A DNA stretch of 35,392 nt from JBBRTJ01 sp038244535 (GTDB lineage Bacteria; Actinomycetota; Acidimicrobiia; Acidimicrobiales; Ilumatobacteraceae): contig JBBRTJ010000026.1 in NCBI GenBank assembly GCA_038244535.1, positions 1 through 35,392 of the forward strand, written 5' to 3'. Below the pieces are notes generated by a model, which was not told where the DNA came from, made no database searches, and worked only from the letters and a program-made list of their open reading frames with translations. Made by a program: the position numbers and the translations under genes. Below are positions 23,105 through 30,751 of this stretch, piece by piece (position 1 is the first letter of the stretch; each line of letters begins with the position of its first letter).

Positions 23105-24775
23105 ATGAGCACATCCCCCACCGATCAGGAGAACTACGAGCAGCACCGGTCGAAGGACGCCGACGACCACGTCGGCCCTCCGGCGCTGTGGGCCCGGTTC
23201 GGTGCCGACGCCGATGGACCATGGGATCGCCGGGTCCTGTTCTCGTCGGGCGCTCGCCGGCGCCCGTTCGCCTACCGACCCGGCGAGGTGCTCGTGCACG
23301 CCGGGGACGCCGCTGCCGCAGTGAGCGCTCTGTCGTTCACCCAGCAGGGTCGCGAACCGGCGATCGTGGCCGAGGTCGGCGGCTACGCGCTCCTGCGCCC
23401 CGTCGACGATCCCCTGCTGGCCACACGGTTGCTCCGCCGCCGCGGTCTCGTCGCGCAGCCCAACCACGTGCTGTTCGCGGATGGCACCGCTCGACCGTCG
23501 CCCGTCGGCATGCCCTCACCCGTCGGCATGCCCTCACCCGTCGGCATGCCCTCACCCGTCGGCATGCCCTCACCCGTCGGCATGCCCTCACCCGTCGGCA
23601 TGCCCTCACCCGTCGGGATGCCCTCACCCGTCGGCATGCCCTCACCCGTCGGCATGCCCTCACCCGTGGGTGGGTGCGGTTGCGGAGCCGACGACGGTTG
23701 CGGCCGAGGCAACCCACCGCGATCCCAGGGACCGCGTCGCACGCTGGCCGTGCCGGGGCGACGACCGACTTCAGCCACGGCCGGATCAGCGCGCCACACC
23801 CCGGTCGGCGCCGGCCCCTGCGCCGTGCTGGTGCTCGACACCGGCTTCCTGGTCGAGCGCATCCCTGCGGTGAGCGAGGTGCGCCTCGACGGCTGTGAGC
23901 CCGTCCTGGCCAACATCGAGGCGACCCGGGCCACCACGGCCCCCGATGAGACCGCCCCGCTCGGCCTGATCACGAGGGCCGCAGGGCGTGACGCCGACTC
24001 TGCCGACGCCGATGGGGACGGATGCTTCGATCCCTACAGCGGGCACGGCCTGTTCATCGCCGGCATCATCGATCGCGTCGCCCCTGGCAGCACGATCGTG
24101 GTGCAGCGGGCACTGCGCAGCCATGGCGACGTCGACGACATGGAGCTGGCCCTCTCCCTGGCCGTTGGTCTCGTTCGTCTCGGCCGGCTCCCGATGAGCG
24201 CGGCGCCCGCAGCGGTCGCGGCCGAGCTCACGCTGCCCGACGACGTCGATGCCAGCCGGCCGCCCCTCGTGGTCAACCTGTCGGTGAGCGGCTACTGCGA
24301 CGACGACGAACCACCCATGGTCCTCGAGTCGATGATCGCCAACCTCCTTCACGACGGTCAGGGCAATCTCGTCGACGACGTCGTGGTGGTGGCCTCGGCC
24401 GGCAACAGCTCGTCGTGCCGGATCACCTGGCCCGCAGGCTTCGACGAGGTGATCTCAGTCGGAGCCTTGAACGGGAGCCAGCCGGCGTGGTTCACGAACT
24501 GGGGCCCCTGGGTACGAGCCTGCGCACAGGGAGAGGACATCGTCAGCCTCTTCTCGACCCCCGAGCCGGGCGCCAACCTCGCCTCCGATCTCGATGACTT
24601 CGACGGCTGGGCGCAGTGGAGCGGGACCTCCTTTGCCGCCCCGATCGTCGCCGCGTCCCTGGCCTGGGAGGCGATGACGTCCGGCCAGTCGTTGCACGAC
24701 GCCGTCGAGCGCCTCATCGATCAGCCCCAGCTCCTGCGGCTCTGGGGGCTCGGCACGGTGGTCAACGCTTGGTGA
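23105..24775 (+). CDS. subtilisin-like (S8) serine protease with PVGMPS repeat
   Basis: A 556-residue protein. The triad is Asp245 (VLVLDTGF), His314 (SGHGLFIAGI) and Ser509 (SGTSFAAP), with oxyanion Asn434 (SAGNSSS). A non-catalytic N-terminal domain (1-130) is followed by nine Pro-Val-Gly-Met-Pro-Ser repeats (133-186) and a Cys/Gly-rich knot GGCGCGADDGCGRG. No signal peptide is seen, so it may act in the cytoplasm. The N-terminal domain resembles a pro- or sensor domain, and the repeat could be a hinge that is cut. ATG 23105 follows GGGACGGGA. It heads the plus-strand run that includes the sigma factor and the second CHAT protease. Confidence 0.9.
   Translation: MSTSPTDQENYEQHRSKDADDHVGPPALWARFGADADGPWDRRVLFSSGARRRPFAYRPGEVLVHAGDAAAAVSALSFTQQGREPAIVAEVGGYALLRPVDDPLLATRLLRRRGLVAQPNHVLFADGTARPSPVGMPSPVGMPSPVGMPSPVGMPSPVGMPSPVGMPSPVGMPSPVGMPSPVGMPSPVGGCGCGADDGCGRGNPPRSQGPRRTLAVPGRRPTSATAGSARHTPVGAGPCAVLVLDTGFLVERIPAVSEVRLDGCEPVLANIEATRATTAPDETAPLGLITRAAGRDADSADADGDGCFDPYSGHGLFIAGIIDRVAPGSTIVVQRALRSHGDVDDMELALSLAVGLVRLGRLPMSAAPAAVAAELTLPDDVDASRPPLVVNLSVSGYCDDDEPPMVLESMIANLLHDGQGNLVDDVVVVASAGNSSSCRITWPAGFDEVISVGALNGSQPAWFTNWGPWVRACAQGEDIVSLFSTPEPGANLASDLDDFDGWAQWSGTSFAAPIVAASLAWEAMTSGQSLHDAVERLIDQPQLLRLWGLGTVVNAW
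23501..23662 (+). repeat. nine 18-bp in-frame repeats inside the S8 protease gene
   Basis: Nine units encode Pro-Val-Gly-Met-Pro-Ser. They are identical except for one synonymous change (GGC to GGG, unit 7), so the array expanded recently and copy number probably differs between relatives. A partial tenth unit (Pro-Val-Gly) runs into the Cys-rich segment. Confidence 0.95.
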
Positions 24776-24809
24776 CCGCCTCCTGCACCGCCTGCCACCG
24801 GGAGCACCG

Positions 24810-25454
24810 TTGCCGCTGCTGCTGATCGCCGTCGTGGTCGGGGTGGCCGTTCGGCTCATCGTGCACCGCGGCTGGGGCGGGCCGCTCGGCCTGAGCGCCC
24901 CGCATCCCCTGGTCATGGCCGTGCCGTTGTTGTCGCTCGTCGCCCAGGTGCTCGCTCAGCAGCCATCGCTGTCTGGTGCGCGCAGCGCGCTCATCGTGGC
25001 CAGCCACCTGGCGATCACGGCGTGGGCCGCCGCACTGGCGTGGCGCGCGCCGCCCAAGGTCGCAGTCGAGGCGTGGGGCATCGTGGCCGGCTTCGCACTG
25101 AACGCCCTGCCCATCGCGGTGTACGGCGGCATGCCGGTCAGCGCGGCGGCACTCCGGGCCATCGGCGCCGCCGACGACCTCGACGTCGCTCAGGGCCACC
25201 TGGGCAAGCACATCGGCACAGCCAGCGGCTTCATCGCCGACGTGCTCGGTGACGTCATCGCCATCCGCCCCCTCACGACCGTGGTCAGCGTCGGTGACCT
25301 CGTCGTAGCAGCGTCGTTGTGCGTCCTGATCATCCGCTACCCATCCGCGATCGAGCGCGCGACACGGCTAGGATCGTCAGACGATGACCATGATCATGGT
25401 TGCGCCCAAGGCGAAGACGTTGACCGAACTGGTCGACGAGGCTCGGAACAGTGA
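24810..25454 (+). CDS. membrane protein resembling DUF5317
   Basis: A 214-residue protein with about five hydrophobic segments. The order of elements, NALPIAVYGGMPVS, then GFIADVLGDVIAI and VVSVGDLVVAASLCVLI, fits my recollection of the DUF5317 family, whose function is unknown. The C-terminal tail is Asp/His-rich and then overlaps the sigma gene by 71 bp in another frame, so the last 20 or so residues may be unconstrained. The start is TTG 24810 with GGAG five bases upstream. It lies 34 bp after the protease gene and may be a membrane anchor or sensor for the module (inference). Confidence 0.65.
   Translation: MPLLLIAVVVGVAVRLIVHRGWGGPLGLSAPHPLVMAVPLLSLVAQVLAQQPSLSGARSALIVASHLAITAWAAALAWRAPPKVAVEAWGIVAGFALNALPIAVYGGMPVSAAALRAIGAADDLDVAQGHLGKHIGTASGFIADVLGDVIAIRPLTTVVSVGDLVVAASLCVLIIRYPSAIERATRLGSSDDDHDHGCAQGEDVDRTGRRGSEQ
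25369..25374 (+). promoter_or_regulatory. candidate -10 element of the sigma-factor gene
   Basis: TAGGAT ends nine bases before ATG 25384, which would give a leaderless or nearly leaderless transcript. It lies inside the 3' end of the preceding gene, so the sigma gene may have its own promoter. No clear -35 was seen. Confidence 0.35.
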
Positions 25455-25950
25455 TAACGCGGCTTGGAATGAGCTCGTGCACCGGCTCGGGGGCCTCGTG
25501 TGGGCCATCGCCCGTAGCTACGGCGTCCCCCGCGACGACGCCCTCGACGTGAGCCAGACCGTGTGGCTGCAGCTCGCTCGCCGGCTCGACGCGATCTCGG
25601 ACCCCGAACGGCTCGGCCTGTGGCTGTCCACCACCACCCGGCGCGAGTGCATGCGCTACCTGCAGCACAACCGCAATCGCGCCCCGGTCGTGGCCGAGCG
25701 GCTCGACGAGCGGGCGTCGCTCACCACCAGCACCGAGGAGACCATCCTGCAATCCGAGCGGCAGCGCTTGCTCTGGCGGGCCGTCGACCAGCTTCCCGAT
25801 GCGTGCCGTTCGCTGGTTCGCCTGATGTTGAACGATCCCGAGCCGACCTACGCCGAGATCTCCGAAGCGCTCGGAATCCCCCTCAACAGCATCGGACCTC
25901 GTCGTCAACGGTGCCTCGGCAACCTCAAGCTGCGAGCGGGTCAGCTCTGA
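25384..25950 (+). CDS. ECF-type RNA polymerase sigma factor
   Basis: A 188-residue protein. Region 2 is at about 25-95 (AAWNELVHRLGGLVWAIARSYG, DALDVSQTVWLQLARRLDAI, GLWLSTTTRRECMRYL) and region 4 at about 133-180 (LPDACRSLVRLM, TYAEISEALGIPLNSIGPRRQRCL). There is no region 3 and no long extension, as in ECF sigmas. It directs transcription of a dedicated gene set, possibly this operon. Three in-frame ATGs (25384, 25390, 25396) lie together. Its TGA overlaps the ATG of the next gene by one base, so that protein is probably made in fixed ratio, as with sigma/anti-sigma pairs. No transmembrane anti-sigma is seen nearby. Confidence 0.9.
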   Translation: MTMIMVAPKAKTLTELVDEARNSDNAAWNELVHRLGGLVWAIARSYGVPRDDALDVSQTVWLQLARRLDAISDPERLGLWLSTTTRRECMRYLQHNRNRAPVVAERLDERASLTTSTEETILQSERQRLLWRAVDQLPDACRSLVRLMLNDPEPTYAEISEALGIPLNSIGPRRQRCLGNLKLRAGQL

Positions 25951-26450
25951 TGCACCTGTCGAGCCACCTCCTCGTCCGCCGGGCCGGCCTCGGTGTCGCA
26001 CCGGCCGAGCCTGACCCCCTGGCCGCACTGGTCGACCTGCTGCGCCCGTACGCCAACGAGGTCGACGGCCCCCCGGCCATTTACCACGAGCTCATGGCCG
26101 CCGCCTTCACCTTCCGCGATCCGGACGGCGCGCTGGCCCAGCTGCTCGACGACTCGACCGTGGCCGCCTGGCACGCCGGCGTCCGCTCGGCGAGCACGGC
26201 CGTCGACACCCTGCTGTTCGACCTTGGCAACGGGCAGCGCCTCGACGTCGAGATCATCGGGCGCCACCTCGTCGCCGACCTGTTCGGGGGCGTGCTCACG
26301 AGTGCGGCTTGGCAGACGCCCGCGGGACGCCACGAGGCCGAGGTCGCGTTCGGTGAGTCGTTCGAGATCGACGCCGTCCCCGACGGGCCGTTCTGCATCA
26401 TCGTCGAGGTGGACGGCGTGACCACCACCACGGACTGGCTGCTGGCTTAG
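25950..26450 (+). CDS. 166-residue beta-rich protein of sigma/CHAT operons
   Basis: The N-terminal half is helical (LAALVDLLRPYANEV, ALAQLLDDSTVAAWHAGV). The C-terminal half (LLFDLGNGQRLDVEII onwards) looks like a beta-sandwich ending GPFCIIVEVDGVTTTTDWLL. From memory, actinobacterial sigma/TPR-CHAT operons often carry a small protein of this layout between the two genes, ending in a TDW/TEW motif; this was not searched. ATG 25950 overlaps the sigma stop (TGATG), and the CHAT gene starts 3 bp after its TAG. It could be a cytoplasmic sigma inhibitor or a CHAT substrate, analogous to Csx30 in Craspase systems. That is a hypothesis with no sequence homology seen. Confidence 0.75.
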   Translation: MHLSSHLLVRRAGLGVAPAEPDPLAALVDLLRPYANEVDGPPAIYHELMAAAFTFRDPDGALAQLLDDSTVAAWHAGVRSASTAVDTLLFDLGNGQRLDVEIIGRHLVADLFGGVLTSAAWQTPAGRHEAEVAFGESFEIDAVPDGPFCIIVEVDGVTTTTDWLLA

Positions 26451-26452
26451 GG

Positions 26453-29098
26453 GTGCCCGGCGCGCTCCCCGGCGAGGCGGCCGCACTCCCCCCTGACGAA
26501 CGCGCCTCACCCCGGACCGGCCGGGCGCGGGCCGAGGAGCTGATCGAGCGGGCGCAGATCGACCCCGACCAGGTGCTCCTGGCGGCAGTTGCGCTGGCGT
26601 CCGAGGCCCGCAGCAGTGGCGAGCCCATCGTGGCGTCGCTGGCCGAGCAGGCCGCGGGCATCGCGGCCGGCGAGCTGGGTGACCTCAGCAGCGCCGTCGC
26701 CCACCTGCGCGAATCGGTCCGATGGGGCCGAGCCGCCGACGATGCCGAGCGGGCCGGCGTGGCCCTCAGCAGCCTCTCGGTGCACCTCGCTCGATCCGGC
26801 GACCTCGGAGGCGCACTCGAAGTGGCGCTCGAGGCGCGAGCTGACCTCGCCGGGCGTGACCTCGGTCGGCTGCTGCTCCACATCGGGCTCATCCACCACC
26901 GAACCGGCAACGTCGATGCCGCCGAGCAGCACTACGACGACGCCATCGAGGTGCTCGTCACGGCTCACGACGACGACGGGGCCGCCCGTGCGCTCAACAA
27001 CCGAGGATTGCTCGCCGCTGACCGCCGGCGCCCCGCCGATGCCCTGACTGACCTGCTCAGGGCCGAGGTGCTCTACCAAGACGGCACGCAGTCGGTGGCC
27101 GCCGCCAAGGTCCGCCACAACCGGGGCCTCCTCCTGATCGGCACCGGAGAGGTGCCGCTGGGGCTCCGCCTCCTGGCCGAAGCCGACGCCGTGCTGGCCG
27201 ACCACGGCGTCGATCGCACGATGGGGCTGCTCGATCGCTGCCGGCTCCTGCGAGACCTCGGCGCCACCGCGGAGGCCTTCGCCCTCGGGGCCGACCTGCT
27301 CGGCCAGCATCGCCAGGGCGACGACGCCCTCGCGCGGGCCGACCTCGCCGCCGTCGTGGCCGAGCTGGCCCTCGAGCTGGATCGACCCGATGACGCCACC
27401 GCCGCCGGAGCCCACGCACGAGCGGCCTTCGCCGAGCAGGGTCGCCTGGGCGCAGTGGCCGACGCCGACGCGCTGCTCGGGTTGGCCGACGCTGAGCGCG
27501 GGGTCGGGCCGGGCGAGGCGCGCGCCACCGCCCTCGAGCGCATCAGGGGTGGCTCGGCTGATCCCTCGACGCTGGTTGCGGTGGCCACGCACCTCCACCG
27601 GCGAGGCGATGACCGCACCGCTGAGGCCATCGCGGCCCTGACCATCGATCGGCTCGCGGAGGCCCCGTCGACGGCGGCGACCACGCTCCTCGGTGCCGTG
27701 GCCGACGTCATCGAGCGCGTCACCAGCGGTCAGGGCCAGGGCGCTCGCGCCGCGCTGGCCCGCGGCTTTGCCGCGCTCGACGACAACACCGCCGCGCTCG
27801 GCTCGATCGAGCTGCGGGCGCGGGCCGCGCGCCACGGCGTCGTGCTCGGCGATCTCGGCTGCCAGCTCGAGCTCGACGGCGGCGACCCCACCGGTGCGCT
27901 GAGCTGGCTGGAGCTGAGCCGGGCAGGGGTGGCGTCGTTGCGGCCCCCGGCAACCGGTGCCGACCCCGGTCTGGCCGGCCTCCTGGCCGAGCTCCGCCTC
28001 GTGCACCTGGCGCTGCGAGCCGGACCCGATCCGATCGAGTACCTCGATCTCCGCCAGCGCCAGGGCGACTTGGAGCGCGCAGTGCGCGACCGCTCGTGGG
28101 CCTCGGGTCCGGGCGGCCCTCGCCGCGACCGACATCGCTTCGATCTCGACGAGGTGCATGCCCGGCTCGGCCGGCGCGCCTTGGTGGCCTTCGCCACCCA
28201 TCGCGGCCAGGTGGTGGCGCTGGTCGTGCCCCCTGGGGGTTCGATCCGCACCGTCGCGGCCGGCACCGTCGGCGAGCTCGACCACCACGTGGCCACGCTT
28301 CACCGCGCCTTGCGGGCAGTGGCGACGGGCCGCCAGGGCCCGGACCGCCTGGCCCGCCCCCTTGCCGGTCTCAGTGCCGCCGGCCTTGCCGCTGTCGCCG
28401 AGGCCCTCGGTGACGCCCCCGTGGTGATCGTGCCCACGGCGGGGCTCGAACCGCTGCCCTGGGCACTGATCGACGGCTTCAACGGTCGCGCCACGTCCCT
28501 GGCTCCCTCGGCGTCGACGTGGCGGGCGTGGCCGACCGGCCCGATCGGCAGGGTCGTGGTGGCCGTCGGCCCTGAGGTCGAACATGGGCGCCGGGAGGCC
28601 GCCGCCGTCAACGATGCCCACGCCCCGCTCGCCTCCACCCTCGACGAGCCGGCAGCCGTCGATGACGTGCTGGCGGCGATGGGGGTGGCCGACGTGGTGC
28701 ACCTGGTCGCCCATGGCCTGCTCCGAGGCGACAACCCGCTGCTCAGCAGCGTCCTGCTCGCCGACGGACCGCTGAGCCTCTACGACCTCGAACGGCGCGA
28801 CGTGCTGCCGCGCGCCATCGTGGCGTCGGCCTGCGAGCTCCTGCTCGGTGGGGTCGGCACGGTCGGCGGATCCACCGTCGTCGGTGCGGCGTCGGCACTG
28901 GCCGGCCGCGGGTGCGAGCGACTCGTGGCGAGCGTGAACCTCGTGCGCGATGACGAGGCCCCCGAGCTCATGGGCCGGTTCCATCGCTCGCTGCGCTCCG
29001 GCACCGATCTTGACGAGGCACTGGCCCTGGCCCAGCAGGCCATGCTGACCGCCGGCGCGGTGACCACCGCCGGGTTCGTCCCCGTTGCGGTCCCCTGA
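26453..29098 (+). CDS. TPR-CHAT caspase-like protease 2
   Basis: An 881-residue protein, paralogous along its length to TPR-CHAT 1. Residues 1 to about 430 are TPR-like helices (LLLHIGLIHHRTGNVDAAEQ, ALNNRGLLAADRRRPADAL). The CHAT domain has His754 in VVHLVAHGLL and Cys794 in IVASACELL, again 40 residues apart, followed by GAASALAGRGCERLVAS. Shared marks with protein 1 include ELRARAARHG and a hydrophobic VIVPTAGLEPLPWALI strand. It is predicted to be an active cysteine peptidase controlled by its TPR array. GTG 26453 sits 2 bases past the previous stop, so coupled translation is likely. The 36-residue peptide gene follows 120 bp downstream. Confidence 0.9.
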   Translation: MPGALPGEAAALPPDERASPRTGRARAEELIERAQIDPDQVLLAAVALASEARSSGEPIVASLAEQAAGIAAGELGDLSSAVAHLRESVRWGRAADDAERAGVALSSLSVHLARSGDLGGALEVALEARADLAGRDLGRLLLHIGLIHHRTGNVDAAEQHYDDAIEVLVTAHDDDGAARALNNRGLLAADRRRPADALTDLLRAEVLYQDGTQSVAAAKVRHNRGLLLIGTGEVPLGLRLLAEADAVLADHGVDRTMGLLDRCRLLRDLGATAEAFALGADLLGQHRQGDDALARADLAAVVAELALELDRPDDATAAGAHARAAFAEQGRLGAVADADALLGLADAERGVGPGEARATALERIRGGSADPSTLVAVATHLHRRGDDRTAEAIAALTIDRLAEAPSTAATTLLGAVADVIERVTSGQGQGARAALARGFAALDDNTAALGSIELRARAARHGVVLGDLGCQLELDGGDPTGALSWLELSRAGVASLRPPATGADPGLAGLLAELRLVHLALRAGPDPIEYLDLRQRQGDLERAVRDRSWASGPGGPRRDRHRFDLDEVHARLGRRALVAFATHRGQVVALVVPPGGSIRTVAAGTVGELDHHVATLHRALRAVATGRQGPDRLARPLAGLSAAGLAAVAEALGDAPVVIVPTAGLEPLPWALIDGFNGRATSLAPSASTWRAWPTGPIGRVVVAVGPEVEHGRREAAAVNDAHAPLASTLDEPAAVDDVLAAMGVADVVHLVAHGLLRGDNPLLSSVLLADGPLSLYDLERRDVLPRAIVASACELLLGGVGTVGGSTVVGAASALAGRGCERLVASVNLVRDDEAPELMGRFHRSLRSGTDLDEALALAQQAMLTAGAVTTAGFVPVAVP

Positions 29099-29218
29099 GC
29101 CGGAAGCACCGTCAACCCACGGCAGGGAAGAAGTTGCCGAAGAATCGTCGAAGAAACCTGTACGGATCGGCTCGGTGCCCCCCTCTCTTCCCGCATCACC
29201 ACCACCTTGGAGGGCACC

Positions 29219-29329
29219 ATGAACCAGACCACGAGCAAGCGCCGCCGCGCTGCCGAGCTCACCGCCATCACCATGACAGCCGTCACGGCCTGGTTCGTCG
29301 CGACTGCGCCGTACTACCTGCACTTCTGA
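29219..29329 (+). CDS. 36-residue basic/hydrophobic peptide at the end of the CHAT operon
   Basis: ATG 29219 is preceded by a strong GGAGGG at about four to six bases, and the frame runs to TGA 29327-29329. The peptide has a polar, basic start (MNQTTSKRRR), then a Thr/Ala-rich hydrophobic stretch from about residue 13 with aromatic residues, ending APYYLHF. This predicts one membrane-spanning or amphipathic helix with Arg/Lys on the inside. The stop codon lies in the first arm of a terminator, so the reading frame ends exactly at the hairpin. No homologue is known to me. Its place after a caspase-like protease suggests an effector, substrate or membrane-acting peptide, but a leader or housekeeping micro-protein is equally possible. 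Confidence 0.6.
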   Translation: MNQTTSKRRRAAELTAITMTAVTAWFVATAPYYLHF

Positions 29330-29377
29330 GCCGCACCGCGGCTCAGAAGGGGTCCCGGGGGCACGGACGCCCCCGGG
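29326..29377. terminator. double-hairpin bidirectional terminator
   Basis: Hairpin 1 is CTGAGCCGC (29326-29334) with GCGGCTCAG (29338-29346), 9 bp with a 3-base loop. Hairpin 2 is CCCGGGGGC (29354-29362) with GCCCCCGGG (29369-29377), 9 bp with a 6-base loop. The first ends the peptide gene; the second lies three bases past the stop of the convergent P450 gene. Confidence 0.85.
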
Positions 29378-29380
29378 TGA

Positions 29381-30625
29381 TCAGCCCGCCGCTTGGTGCG
29401 AGCGTCGCAGCGGCACTGCGCTGTAGGTGACGGGAAGACTGCGTAGCGCGACATAGGACGCCGCACCGCCCCAGTTGGCGCTGCTCGCGGTCACCTCGGT
29501 GCGCAACGAACGGCACCGTCGCGCGACCCGCTCGAGGACGAGCCCGCCTGCGGCGAGAGCCAGCGCGTTGCCGGCGCATGCGTGAGCACCGGCGCCGAAG
29601 GCGAGGTGGCGGCCGGGGACGCGAGTGGGGTCGAGACGATCGGGCTCAGCGAAGCGCAAGGGATCGCGATTGGCGGCGGCGTAGAAGAGCACCACCATGG
29701 CCCCGCTCGGGAGGCGGTGACCGCCGACATCGACGTGGTCAGTCAGCGAACGAGCGGTCGCCCGGATCGGGCTCGAGAGGCGGAGGCACTCGTCGAACAC
29801 GACCTCGGCCGATCGGGGTGCCACGGCCAGGTGCTGGAGGTGCTCGGGTCGCTGCAGCAGGTGCCAGACCGCGAGGCTCAGCCCCGTCGAGAGCGTCTCG
29901 AGCCCGTTGAGGAACACCATCAGGACGAAGGCGGCCACCTCTTCGAACGACAGCAAGCCCGACCGTTGGGCCGCCATCAGGTCGCTCAGGAGGTCATCGC
30001 CGTCCGAGCGGTCACGGGCGATGCACAGCTCGACGACGAACGCCATCACGTCGCCCACCACCGTCTCGAGACGAGCGCTGTCTGGCGCCGACTGGCCGAG
30101 CGACTCGAGCTGGTCGCGAAACGTCGTCGCCCACGAGCTCACCATCCCCCGCTCGGACGGTCCCAGACCGAGCATCGAGGAGCACACCGCGACGGCCACG
30201 GGATGGGTCAGATCGCCGACCACGTCGAAGCGGCCCGACGATGCGGTGGCCGGGACGACGACGTCGATCACGTCGGCTGCCGCCTGCTGGGCAGCAGCAA
30301 CCCGCGACGGCGTGCACATCAGGTCGGCAAGCTGACGGAGGCGGCGGTGGTCGGCGCCGTCACGCATCGGAAGGGCCAGGCCGAGCGCGGAGCTCAGCGT
30401 CGGCACGGCCGCGAGGGGCTCGAGCGCACCGGTGACGGCGGGGTCGACCGAGGCCGCCGTGCTGCCGATGACGGTCAGGATCTCGTCGAAGCCCGACACC
30501 AACCAGGCATCACCAAGTGACATGACCCGCGCATCGCTGAGCAGGCGGCGATACAGGCTGGCGGCCTCCTCGGGCCCTGACGATTGGGCGAAGTACGCCG
30601 AAACCTCATCGTGCAGGCTGGTCAA
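29381..30625 (-). CDS. cytochrome P450 (third)
   Basis: A 414-residue P450 of normal bacterial length. I-helix FLNGLETLSTG, K-helix DECLRLSS (ExxR), ANRDPLRFAEPDRLDP, and heme loop FGAGAHACAGNALALA with the cysteine. The I-helix has Asn where most P450s have Ala/Gly before Gly, a mild variation. The start is TTG 30625 with AAGGAAG upstream; a longer frame from 30712 would read through the terminator of the neighbouring gene and is rejected. A CACTGC-N3-GCAGTG dyad lies 21-35 bp before the start. The substrate is unknown, with no ferredoxin adjacent. Confidence 0.88.
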   Translation of the reverse strand: MTSLHDEVSAYFAQSSGPEEAASLYRRLLSDARVMSLGDAWLVSGFDEILTVIGSTAASVDPAVTGALEPLAAVPTLSSALGLALPMRDGADHRRLRQLADLMCTPSRVAAAQQAAADVIDVVVPATASSGRFDVVGDLTHPVAVAVCSSMLGLGPSERGMVSSWATTFRDQLESLGQSAPDSARLETVVGDVMAFVVELCIARDRSDGDDLLSDLMAAQRSGLLSFEEVAAFVLMVFLNGLETLSTGLSLAVWHLLQRPEHLQHLAVAPRSAEVVFDECLRLSSPIRATARSLTDHVDVGGHRLPSGAMVVLFYAAANRDPLRFAEPDRLDPTRVPGRHLAFGAGAHACAGNALALAAGGLVLERVARRCRSLRTEVTASSANWGGAASYVALRSLPVTYSAVPLRRSHQAAG

Positions 30626-30645
30626 CGTCTTCCTTCTTCCACGGG

Positions 30646-30660
30646 CACTGCTGCGCAGTG
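30646..30660. promoter_or_regulatory. palindrome upstream of the third P450
   Basis: CACTGC (30646-30651), three bases, GCAGTG (30655-30660) is a perfect 6-bp-arm dyad 21-35 bp before the TTG start. Its position fits a repressor or activator site. No regulator gene is adjacent. Confidence 0.35.
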
Positions 30661-30710
30661 TGTCACGCGCAGACCTACCGCGCGAGGCCTCCCGTGCTCG
30701 CAAACTCACC

Positions 30711-30743
30711 ACGACCTGCCCCTGAACCCCAGGGGCAGGTCGT
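30711..30743 (-). terminator. terminator of the sedolisin gene, 14-bp perfect stem
   Basis: ACGACCTGCCCCTG (30711-30724) and CAGGGGCAGGTCGT (30730-30743) pair without mismatch around a 5-base loop, starting eight bases past the stop on the minus strand. It is the longest perfect stem in the window. Confidence 0.9.
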
Positions 30744-30751
30744 CAGTGAGA

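Noticed and set aside
26507..29323. 938-residue minus-strand frame
   Set aside because: Antisense shadow of TPR-CHAT 2, rich in Gly/Asp/Glu/His without domain motifs.
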